This document shows, one piece after another, positions 9,525 to 17,533 of a stretch of DNA of 27,462 bases; position 1 is the first letter of the stretch, and each line of letters opens with the position of its first letter. Below the pieces are notes generated by a model. The model saw only the letters and a program-made list of their open reading frames with translations. It was not told the DNA's origin and ran no database searches. The translations under genes were made by a program, and so were the position numbers. Source of the DNA: Chara braunii (taxonomy: Eukaryota > Streptophyta > Charophyceae > Charales > Characeae); the NCBI GenBank assembly GCA_003427395.1, contig BFEA01000020.1, positions 187,248 to 214,709 of the forward strand. Direction: 5' to 3'.

Positions 9525-9761
9525 ATGGCAGACAGGGATGTACTTAGAGTGACGCTCTCCCTATGACGAGATAGGACAGGAGGCTGGGAAAATGACGTGT
9601 TGGGCAATGTTGAGCGACAAATCAGACTCATGACGGAGCATGCCCGCGAGATACGGAGAGGCCAGAGGTACATCGAGTTCACTATCTACTTTCATGGAGT
9701 AGACGGGATAGTGCACAGCACCTACTCGGCCATAATGGACCTGAGTGGGAGAGTTGTCTGA
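9525..9761 (+). pseudogene. Accessory domain C, copy 1, internal TGA
   Basis: ATG 9525 to TGA 9759-9761, 78 codons, with an internal TGA at 9564-9566. After that stop the sequence (VERQIRLMTEHAREIRRGQRY, a continuous helix-like stretch, then IEFTIYFHGVDGIVHSTYSA, strand-like) aligns by eye with C2 (ARECRQRARDLIHEHRADVL, then VTFQTSISYDVMIW) and C3. The order beta, alpha, beta-beta, alpha is suggested by residue patterns only. It lies between A2-B2 and A3. The 108 bases before it (9415-9524) hold nothing I can call. Confidence 0.45.
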
Positions 9762-9833
9762 GGGGTTAGCGACATCATGAGATAGGGAACGACGAAGGGA
9801 GTAGAGTAATGCAGATCGAGAACCGAAGGGGAG

Positions 9834-10589
9834 ATGAGGAGTGACTCAGTAGCCTGGTTAGCTTATGTTCTCTCACGAGAGTCCGAATCCTATAGCGTGA
9901 GGAAGCTTGTGAGACCCAGAGAGACGGCGGTTGGATACGACGTTCCTCTTCCTGTGGCGTTAGAAGGGACAGGGCGTGTTCCGTTACGATACCTGGGAAC
10001 GTGGCTCGCAGAGGGACTCTTCCTTTGGACAGTGATACTGAGAGATGGTCGACCCGAGAGGACTCATGACCTAGAAGGGGTCGGACATCTGATAGCGGAT
10101 AGAGCACACGATTTAGAAGTAGGATTGACGCTCGCAGGGGCAAGCAGGGCTTGGTGGAGAAGTGAGCTGTTGGCCAGAGTGATCGTTAATCAGCAGCTGG
10201 CGAGACTCTCTGGAGGGAGGACGTATTGGAGCCGCTTGGTATAAGGTCCTCCGCACCCGACCCTCTACCCGAGAGAGGATTGGCGATTCAGACTTCCTGC
10301 CTTCGTGATAGGGCAGACCTATGGGAGCGTAGATTGTTTGAGTAGAGTAGTGGACCACACACTTTACGCGTTGTGGGAGGGCTTAGCGCCCCGTTTCAGG
10401 AAAGTATACTATGCCATTTGTGTGAGGTGGGGACTGCCCAGTAGAGAGACGCTTGACGACATCATAGACGTTACTTGCTGGGTGGACTGTCTGAGGCTAG
10501 TCGATCTGATTAGGTATTGCAGGAGACGGGCGGAGATCGATTACGTGGGGGTGGAGGATGTGAGATTTCTATTCGATGTCGTAGCGTAG
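9834..10589 (+). pseudogene. Accessory domain A, copy 3, internal TAA
   Basis: ATG 9834 to TAG 10587-10589, 251 codons, broken by TAA at 10242-10244; the same frame resumes at once. It aligns by eye with A1 and A2: LAEGLFLWTV (against LASDVHFWSY), VGHLIADRAHDLEVGL (against VGHIYYSSEVLATIY), WWRSELLARVIV (against HWREEQTARAIL), and YPREDWRFRLPAFVIGQ (against YPSSQLRVTLPCFVAE). It has no acidic B tail; the frame ends and C2 starts 3 nt later. Unrecognised family; function unknown. Confidence 0.55.
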
Positions 10590-10592
10590 GGA

Positions 10593-10880
10593 ATGCCGGG
10601 GAGGACGACCACAGAGATGCGCGTAGAAGAGCAACTGGTAAGCACAGGGTACACTGTGACAGTACTCCTCCGAGCGTACATAGATGAGGACTTGACAGCG
10701 AGGGAGTGCAGGCAACGAGCCAGGGATTTGATCCACGAGCATAGAGCTGATGTACTGGCGCAGGTAACCTTCCAGACCTCGATTTCCTATGATGTGATGA
10801 TATGGTCTCATGGTTATATGCGCGCGGAGCACTTCCACGACGAGACGGTAGCGGAGGCTAGAGCGAGGGTGAGAGGATGA
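10593..10880 (+). CDS. Accessory domain C, copy 2
   Basis: An intact 95-residue frame whose ATG lies 3 nt after the stop of A3, in the same frame. The order is a beta-rich start (YTVTVLLRAYI), a long amphipathic helix-like part (TARECRQRARDLIHEHRADV), beta-like VTFQTSISYDVMIW, then HFHDETVAEARARVRG. It resembles C1 and C3. The separation by a single stop from A3 could mean stop-start translation or a decayed A-C fusion. I know of no family for it; charge and size are compatible with a small RNA- or protein-binding domain, but that is a guess. Confidence 0.55.
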   Translation: MPGRTTTEMRVEEQLVSTGYTVTVLLRAYIDEDLTARECRQRARDLIHEHRADVLAQVTFQTSISYDVMIWSHGYMRAEHFHDETVAEARARVRG

Positions 10881-10904
10881 GCTGGAAAGAGATGAGGACT
10901 GAGT

Positions 10905-11225
10905 ATGGAAGAGGAGAGTGAGGCAGACGAAAGAGTGAGAGAGCGCATTAAAGAACCACTTTTGAACCAGGTAAAGGAGTTGGGGAACAAGTTGAGGGAG
11001 ATCTGGTTGTGCCAGGATGAGGGCAAGTTGCACAGGGCTGAGCTCGTGACGAGAGATTTGGAGAGTTTGTTTAGGGAGGAAAGAGAGATTATCCAAGCGT
11101 GGAAATCAGACTTTCTGGAGAGGGTAAAAGCTAGGAGCGTATCACACGAAGGAACTAGGGAGAGGTCTGCAGAGGGTGAGACAACGGAGGAAAAGGTAAC
11201 ACAGGGAGGTAGCGACAGGACATGA
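10905..11225 (+). CDS. Small coiled-coil-like protein (domain D)
   Basis: ATG 10905 to TGA 11223-11225, 106 residues, starting 24 nt after the stop of C2 and in the same frame. Residues about 5-75 are rich in E, R, K and L with heptad-like spacing (KEPLLNQVKELGNKLREIWL, then LVTRDLESLFREEREIIQ), suggesting one or two helices able to form a coiled coil. The last 30 residues are polar and probably disordered. The stop overlaps the ATG of C3 as ATGA. A coiled coil before gag could aid multimerisation, but that is inference. Confidence 0.5.
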   Translation: MEEESEADERVRERIKEPLLNQVKELGNKLREIWLCQDEGKLHRAELVTRDLESLFREEREIIQAWKSDFLERVKARSVSHEGTRERSAEGETTEEKVTQGGSDRT

Positions 11226-11737
11226 GCGGGACTGCACTACGCACGACGGATCGGTACTCATTGCATGTGGTGGGGAGACTGGACGAACCGTTGGTGTTAG
11301 TGATCGTAGAGCTCCAACTCCATACTAGACTGTGCATAGTTGAGGAGGCAGAGTGTGTCCGCCGTGCGCTGCATGAGGCTAGGGGGACAGGACTTTGGAT
11401 TGGATTCGAAGGAGGACGAAGGATTAAATACGTACTTCGAGTAACACCATTCGAAGGGCGGTCTCGGATAAGGGCATGGTACGAGACGACCAGAGAGGCT
11501 GAGAGGTTGAAGATAAGCGAAGCCAGGAAGGCTGGAGAGCTAGGGAGAGTTGTAGCCGACGGTGCAATACTCAGGGTGTTAGCCGCTCACGATCGGTACT
11601 GGAGGGAATCGATAAAGACTTTAGAGGTCATAGAGGATAGTGGAGATGAAGAGGATTTTGAGACGTTCTATGATATATTGGAGTTGTCGGCAGTGAAACT
11701 ACGAGCGGCTATAGCACTGGCTACCCTCAGACGCTAA
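11222..11737 (+). CDS. Accessory domain C, copy 3 (extended)
   Basis: An intact 171-residue frame whose ATG overlaps the D stop (ATGA). The first ~105 residues resemble C1 and C2: a beta-rich start (EPLVLVIVELQL), helix EEAECVRRALHEAR, strand-like RRIKYVLRVTPFEGRSRIRAW, then helix TREAERLKISEARKAGELGR. The remainder adds helices and an acidic patch (EVIEDSGDEEDFETFYD). Unrecognised; the longest and best preserved member of the C set. Confidence 0.55.
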   Translation: MSGTALRTTDRYSLHVVGRLDEPLVLVIVELQLHTRLCIVEEAECVRRALHEARGTGLWIGFEGGRRIKYVLRVTPFEGRSRIRAWYETTREAERLKISEARKAGELGRVVADGAILRVLAAHDRYWRESIKTLEVIEDSGDEEDFETFYDILELSAVKLRAAIALATLRR

Positions 11738-11781
11738 ACAGGTGACCTCATAGCAGTCTGGGGATAAAGAAGGAGAAATAG

Positions 11782-12150
11782 AGATTGGAAGCTCTAGGAA
11801 AGAAAGTGGAGGACAGAAAGGTCGCCGAGCGACGTTGGATGGCAATAGGAGGAGAGCTTCACCCGATTCAGGACGGGCTGGGAGACCTAGCAAGGAGGAC
11901 GGAGATAGACGCTCGGAGGCTCTTGAGGGGTGCTGATCAGGAGACATTGGTTAGACTTGGGACCGCGATCTGCCGCAGGAGTAGAGATCCTGTCACGGGT
12001 GTACTGTAGATCCGGAGAGGCGCGACCTTGTTGACCGATCCCGAAGGAGAGGTTTACCTAGACACAGGGATTCTTGGGGTAGGAGGAGAGCACGAGATCC
12101 GCGACCAGAACGAAGTACTGGTGGTGGTAATCGGGGCAGTCGAGAGCTAG
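11782..12150 (+). pseudogene. Accessory ORF E, internal TAG, unrecognised
   Basis: Open from 11782 (after TAG 11779) to TAG 12148-12150, interrupted by TAG at 12007-12009. There is no ATG at the beginning; the first in-frame ATG is near 11839. The first half is charged and helical (DGLGDLARRTEIDARRLLRG); the second half, after the stop, is beta-like (EGEVYLDTGILGVGGEHEIR, then EVLVVVIGAV). Perhaps a further diverged accessory protein; no family assigned. The next 113 bases before gag hold two copies of GTCCGGGCTG (about 12188 and 12212) and nothing else I can name. Confidence 0.35.
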
Positions 12151-12263
12151 GATTGGAGGCGGACGCGAACCGTGACAAGGAAACATGTCCGGGCTGCAGC
12201 AACTGTAATAGGTCCGGGCTGTAACACCCGGCGAGGGTACCTAACTGCGTCTTTTGGTGGCCT

Positions 12264-12862
12264 ATGGAACCAGACATGATGGGGCCACAACCGACCACGG
12301 GCGAAGCGGGGGAGGAGTACAGGACATTGCCCGACCGAGCTCTGAGGGATCTGAAAGAACGAATTAGGCGGGAAGCACCGCTGAGATGGGCTGACCAGAC
12401 CAATGACGGAGAACCCGACGTAATGGGCGAGCCGGTCGTGACAGAACCGCAGGAGGCTCTGAAGACAGGAACCTCGAGCGGCCGACGAGAAGCGACGAGA
12501 TGACGCTCCCCCGAGTATGAGCGGAGGGAAACCATGGCGGATAGGCACAGGGACGACTGACGAGAGAGTTCGAGGGATTCCAGGGACAAAGATAGAGATA
12601 GAGCACCGCCGCGGAGTGTCTTCGACCCCCAAACGGGGGAATCACATCCGCTCCCTTACGAGAGCAAGGATCGCTATATTATTACGCACAAGGCCTCAGA
12701 GCCTCCTACTTTCAGGGGCTATGGCATTACAGAATATCTGGAGAAGTGGGAGCTTCACGCCAGCCGGAGTCAGTGGTCGGAGGATGAGATTATAGAGAAC
12801 TTCCTATTTAATGTGGACCCAAGTCTCGATAAGGAAGTTAAGGAAGCTCGACCGAAGGATGG
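12264..12862 (+). pseudogene. gag: gag, N-terminal part, runs into N gap
   Basis: ATG 12264 opens a frame that continues to the N gap, broken by TGA at 12501-12503 and 12558-12560; both fit CGA (Arg) to TGA changes in Arg-rich context. Residues about 80-115 are basic, low-complexity RD/RE. From about 12640 comes a capsid-type segment: PLPYESKDRYIITHKASEPP, then TFRGYGITEYLEKWELHASR and WSEDEIIENFLFNVDPSLDK. This resembles the start of the Ty3/gypsy Gag (Retrotrans_gag) domain: a P-P-x-F-x-G turn, a Trp-containing helix, then a long helix. The rest of the capsid domain lies in the gap. Gag would form the particle shell and package the RNA. Confidence 0.72.
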
Positions 12863-13382
12863 NNNNNNNNNNNNNNNNNNNNNNNNNNNNNNNNNNNNNN
12901 NNNNNNNNNNNNNNNNNNNNNNNNNNNNNNNNNNNNNNNNNNNNNNNNNNNNNNNNNNNNNNNNNNNNNNNNNNNNNNNNNNNNNNNNNNNNNNNNNNNN
13001 NNNNNNNNNNNNNNNNNNNNNNNNNNNNNNNNNNNNNNNNNNNNNNNNNNNNNNNNNNNNNNNNNNNNNNNNNNNNNNNNNNNNNNNNNNNNNNNNNNNN
13101 NNNNNNNNNNNNNNNNNNNNNNNNNNNNNNNNNNNNNNNNNNNNNNNNNNNNNNNNNNNNNNNNNNNNNNNNNNNNNNNNNNNNNNNNNNNNNNNNNNNN
13201 NNNNNNNNNNNNNNNNNNNNNNNNNNNNNNNNNNNNNNNNNNNNNNNNNNNNNNNNNNNNNNNNNNNNNNNNNNNNNNNNNNNNNNNNNNNNNNNNNNNN
13301 NNNNNNNNNNNNNNNNNNNNNNNNNNNNNNNNNNNNNNNNNNNNNNNNNNNNNNNNNNNNNNNNNNNNNNNNNNNNNNNNNN
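12863..13382. other. Assembly gap (520 N)
   Basis: A run of 520 N interrupts the Gag capsid domain. The frame is 0 (mod 3) before the gap and 2 after it, but since gap length is an estimate nothing can be concluded about a frameshift. Confidence 0.99.
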
Positions 13383-13747
13383 AAGTGAAGGAGATAAGGG
13401 ACATGGTAAAGGGATTGACAAGACAGGTTACAGAGATTGTGACCACCACAGGAGCCACGACATACCGGGACAAGCCCGGAGGACCCTATTCACTTCGCTG
13501 GGACCGGAGGAACACTGATTCCTGGAGGAGTGTCGAGGATAGAAATCCTCGAACGCTGACTGATTATCGTGCGAGGGAAAGGGAGAGAGACGATGAGCCA
13601 TGGCGACGTAGGGATGATGAGATAGACCGGGACCGCAGGACTCGCGAGACGTATGGGCGTGCTAGGAGACAAGATGACTACTCGCGTAGCCCTCGCTATG
13701 AGCCTGACGGGGATAGAGGCGACTCTCGAGGCCGGTGGGAGTCGGAT

Positions 13748-14098
13748 CAGGGCCGGCGAGACGGATACAGGGATGGTAGATAGGCGAGATCGGACCGAGA
13801 TGGACATAGGGACGACAGATATGAGAGATCGGACCACGATGGACATAGAGACGACAGATATGAGAGGTCGGATAGAGACGGATACAGGGGCGGCAGATAT
13901 GAGAGAGGAGATCGACCCGATGATTCACACGGGCGATACGACCGAGGAGACCGACGTGATGATTCACGCGGGTGGTACGACCGAGGAGACCGACGTGATG
14001 ATTCACGCGGGCGATACGACCGAGGAGACCGACGTGATGATTCACGCGGGCGATACGAACACGGAGACCGCCGCAATGATTCGCGTGGCAGGAATGAG
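13748..14098 (+). repeat. 39-bp tandem repeat encoding 13-residue RGD/RSD units
   Basis: Eight units of exactly 39 bp (13787-14098) encode RSDRDGHRDDRYE-type and then RGDRRDDSRGRYD-type peptides. A ninth, partial unit (13748-13786) contains the TAG at 13781 exactly where the others have a Tyr codon (TAT). Because 39 is divisible by three, several other frames on both strands stay open too. The basic/acidic repeat precedes the zinc knuckle and is suited to RNA binding. Confidence 0.9.
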
Positions 14099-15495
14099 AG
14101 AGGGGGATATGGCGCTTCTGCAAAACCGTATCCGAAGTCCCCTAACCCCAGAGCAGCGAGAGGTTCGACTTCAAGAGGCGCAGACGACAGACCACCCACA
14201 CCCAGGAACTCTTGCGTTTACTGTAGGGGGGATGATCATATCAAGAGAGATTGCCCGGATCTCAAACGGGCAATAGATGAAGGACTTGTCGTGCTTGATG
14301 ACCGCAAGTACTTCAAGTGGGCAGATGATCTGGGAGACGTATCGATGTTCCCTTCGATGAAGGAGAATGTCGAAGCAAGGATAGTAAAGCCGAGTAAAGG
14401 AAAGGAGCCGGTTAGGAGCCAGAGCATCAAGATAACTTTCGAAGGAGATATGGCGACCACACCCATAAGGGTGGCAGCTACCAAGTCCGCGAGAGGGTCT
14501 ACATCGAAGAAGACCGACAAGGATTACGTGATGGCGGAGAAGGACGGACAGGGGATCGATGGAGAGGAGGTTATTCTTTCGTCGCGAAAGCGGGGAGTGA
14601 AGAAGTTCTTGATGAAGAATTCGCTGGATGAGATTGACACGGTCGAGCCACTGAGACGGGCCCTTCGGCAGCCCATGCAGTGCTCTATTCTGGAGTACCT
14701 GGCGGCATCGAAGCCGGCTCGCGATGAGTTACAGATGATCACGTGGAAGACTCGTATACCTCTATCAGAGGAGGCTCAGGGGGCCCCTAAGGCGAAAGCT
14801 CCTACAGTAACAAAGACGGAGGTGACTGCCAGAGCAGATTGCATGGCGACAGTCCTTCTTGATGGGATGGAAGGTGTGCCTCCAGACAAGTTTTACATAC
14901 TTCGTAGTGGGGCTGTGGAGGCGATTATAAACGACGGGGCGGTACTAGATGTTGTGATCGATAACGGCAGTGAGGCTGTCATTATAGACGAGGATCTAGC
15001 AGTACAGGTTGGACTGGGCCTCGATAGGTCATACCTATTCAAGATAGAGACGGTTGATGGAAGAAAGCAACAGATCACCGGGGTTTGTCACAAGGCAACT
15101 ATAGAAGTCTAAGGAGTACGAGTGACTCTGCCTGTCTTTGCAGTTAAGAACCGCAGCTCCGATCTGCTCTTGGGACGAACGTGGTTGAGCCACGTGCACG
15201 CGGTGACGATAGAGCGACCGGATGGGAGTCAGACATTGTCCATTAAGAGGCTAGATGGGACGCGGGTTATGATTGAGACAGTGGAGCCTCGGGACCCGAA
15301 CAGAGCAGCTCTTGCTGTGGGTGCAAGACCCAGTGATCAGATTAAGTCATTACCTATCTCCAGTCGCGCGGTGCGATTTCGCGAGAAGAAGTATGGACCA
15401 CTGCTCACAGAGGAAGAAGGTCGGATCGTGGAGGTGGAAGACTTAGGGAGTCGGCTGATAGTGGACGACAACTCGTACCCAAAGGAGACAGATGA

Positions 15496-17513
15496 GGAAT
15501 TTGGCGGGGTGGTGTCTGTGTCTTTTTTAAGGGCACGGCCCCCTATTGGGGGCTACCCAAGCGACACAAGCGAGTAGCACAAAAAGTTAAGCCAGCGGCG
15601 GTGGGCCGCGAACGATCTGCACTGGAAGGGATATCGGAAGAAGAGATCGCAAAAGAAATCAAAGAAAGAAAGAAAAAGGAGCCGCAACGCCTAACGGAAG
15701 AGAGGATAGCAGGGATGGACATCGGAGATGGAAATTTGACCCCAGAGGAGTGAGAACGTGTGATAGAAATCCTGAAGACATGTGATAAGGCAATAGCTTT
15801 CAGCGACGCAGAGCGCGGTAGGGTTGATCCTCGATACGCTAAGCCAGCAAGGATTTACACGGTTCCACATGTTCCTTGGAATGACGCAGGATGGAAATAC
15901 GCCCAGAAGGAGAAGGAAGAAGTTATCGCTTTCCTGAAAGAAAAGATGGTTTCCCATGTTGCGGAGCCGTCTGATAGCGCCTATGCTAATCGATGGTTCT
16001 TCCTACGGAAGCCGAATGGCAAGATCCGATGGATCCAGGACCTTCAGAAGGTCAACGCCGTGATGATACGAGACGTGGGCTCCGTGCCGCACGCCGACTT
16101 ACTGGCCGAAGGCAGGGCGATTTATTCGGTCTGTGATCTGTTCTCAGGCTATGATGAGGTACCGCTTGATCCTAGGGACAGGCACCTCACGGCTATGCAC
16201 ACGCCATTGGGACTGTTACAGATGATGGTTGTCCCTATGAGTTGGACTAATGGGGTAGCCGTTTTTCAGAGAGTCATGATGGCCGTCCTCAAGGACTTCA
16301 TCCCTTATAAGGTTGAAGTTTTTCTGGATGACTTTCCTATAAAAGGGCCAGTAAACAAGGATGAGACAGAGGTTGTACCAGGAGTTAGAAGATTCGTCGA
16401 GCAGCACCTAACATATATTTGCGCGGTACTTGAGCAGCTGGACGATGCGAATTTAACGGTTAGTGGAACAAAGAGCCGATGGGCCGTCTCGACTATTAAG
16501 ATCTTGGGCTTTATCTGTGACTCGAGAGGACGCCGAGCAGATCCGGCGAAGCTAGACAAACTCCTGAATTGGCCGTCACCATTACATAGTCCAACCGAGG
16601 TCCGACAGTTTCTGGGAGTGGTCGGTTACTGGCGTATATTCATACGAGGGTATGCGGAGAAGGCTGAGCCATTGAGGTTACTCATTCGAAAGACTGAGAA
16701 ATTCTACTGGGATTCCTCGCAGGAACTCACTATGCAAGAGCTTAAAGACGAATTTAAGGAGGGAGGACGCGTGTTGGGCGTGCCATTCTTTGATGATGAG
16801 GCTGGGAGACCCTTCATAGTATCCACGGATGCTGGACCTTGTTCAGTAGGTGGATTGTTGTCTCAGAAGGACGCTGGAGGGAAGGAAAGACCGTTAAGAT
16901 TTGAGAGTAGAACACTTAATACGGTTGAGCGAAACTATAGTCAATTCAAGAAGGAAGTGTTAGCTGTTCTGCGGTGTCTAGACACGTTCAGACACTATAT
17001 CTATGGGCGACGGTTCATCTTGAGAGTAGATCCCACCGCGGTTGCCTCTGTCCTCCATAAGGACTTTAGTCTGACGGACCCGACCATCGCTCGATGGTTA
17101 ATACGGATTCGGCTATATGATTACACAGTTGAGAGGATATCTGGCACTAAAAATGTCGTGGCAGATGAGCTTTCGCGCATCCCTCTTGAGGCCGAGCGCC
17201 CGATAGTAGCTGGAGCCCTGACAATGGCGGAGCCGAGACGCGCCGAGCGATTTCTGGTTAACCTTTATGAGGGCAAATACCGAACGATCGGGCTACATTT
17301 GTCAGGAGAGGAGAGTCAAGAATCAGATATCCGGAGACAAGCGGCGCAGTACTGCCTTAGAGCCGGCCATCTATTTCGAAGGCCGGTCGGCTCGGGGATG
17401 CCCTTACGAGTAGTCTGTGACCCTGAGGAGAGACAGACGATAGTTGCGGAGCTTNACGACGGGGTAGTCGGAGGACACAGGGGAGTCAAAGGAACCTACG
17501 AAAAGGTACGCAG
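15496..17513 (+). pseudogene. pol: pol: reverse transcriptase, RNase H, integrase N-terminus
   Basis: Frame 1 is open from 15496, has no own start and is best entered by -1 frameshift. TGA at 15751-15753 interrupts it (Arg CGA to TGA likely). RT motifs: CDLFSGYD with Asp 16135, PMSWTNGVAVFQR, and the catalytic box FLDDFPIKGP at 16321-16350 (Phe instead of the usual Tyr of YxDD). The RNase H domain has STDAGP (Asp 16828), FKKEVLAV (Glu), RVDPT and VVADELSR. Then the integrase zinc-binding start, GGHRGVKGT; an N at 17455 hides the codon expected for the first His. The FLDDxPxKGP context and HVPW segment resemble fungal-type Ty3 pols as I remember them. The frame is cut at 17513 by an adaptor artefact, not by biology. 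Confidence 0.88.
15523..15554 (+). promoter_or_regulatory. -1 programmed ribosomal frameshift signal, protease to RT
   Basis: TTTTTTA (15523-15529) is a classic X-XXY-YYZ slippery heptamer. It is phased correctly for the protease frame, whose codons read TCT TTT TTA. After an 8-nt spacer a perfect 6-bp GC stem follows: GCCCCC (15538-15543), loop TATT, GGGGGC (15548-15553), extendable by a G-T pair (15537 with 15554). Slipping back one base moves the ribosome from frame 2 to frame 1, which has been open since 15496 and encodes RT. The protease frame stops at 15575, 46 nt after the heptamer. Everything fits a Gag-Pro to Pol fusion switch. Confidence 0.8.
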
Positions 17514-17514
17514 T

Positions 17515-17533
17515 AGATGTGTATAAGAGACAG
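17515..17533 (+). other. Nextera mosaic-end sequence left in the assembly
   Basis: AGATGTGTATAAGAGACAG is the exact 19-bp Tn5 mosaic end used in Nextera libraries. The 16 bases before it (ACGAAAAGGTACGCAG, 17498-17513) are repeated directly after it at 17534-17549. Including T17514, this adds 36 bases and a false TAA in the integrase zinc finger. Dropping the extra 36 bases would leave the frame continuous. Confidence 0.95.

Larger units (their letters stand above)
13385..15577 (+). pseudogene. gag-pro: gag C-terminus, zinc-knuckle nucleocapsid and protease
   Basis: One frame runs from the N gap to TAG 15575-15577, broken by TAG 13781-13783 and TAA 15110-15112. First comes an R/D/E-rich linker with eight 13-residue repeats, then a CCHC zinc knuckle at 14213-14254 (C-x2-C-x4-H-x4-C, CVYCRGDDHIKRDC), typical of nucleocapsid RNA binding. 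A retropepsin-like domain follows: VVIDNGSEAVIIDEDLAVQV with the catalytic Asp at 14960. Family members usually have D-S/T-G; here it is D-N-G. Past the TAA the domain continues (VTLPVFAVKN, DLLLGRTWL), matching the conserved end of Ty3 proteases. Near its stop lies the -1 frameshift signal leading into pol. Confidence 0.75.

Noticed and set aside
7189-10589. Calling the A domains diverged capsid proteins, envelope proteins or known silencing suppressors
   Set aside because: No signal peptide, membrane span, zinc knuckle or family motif is visible; only internal similarity can be supported.
12804-13518. Long frames spanning the N run
   Set aside because: Translation of Ns gives apparent open frames with no content.
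13653-14276. 207-codon frame overlapping the Gag linker in another frame, and open frames antisense to it
   Set aside because: The 39-bp repeat length keeps several frames open; only the frame with the CCHC zinc knuckle and protease makes sense.
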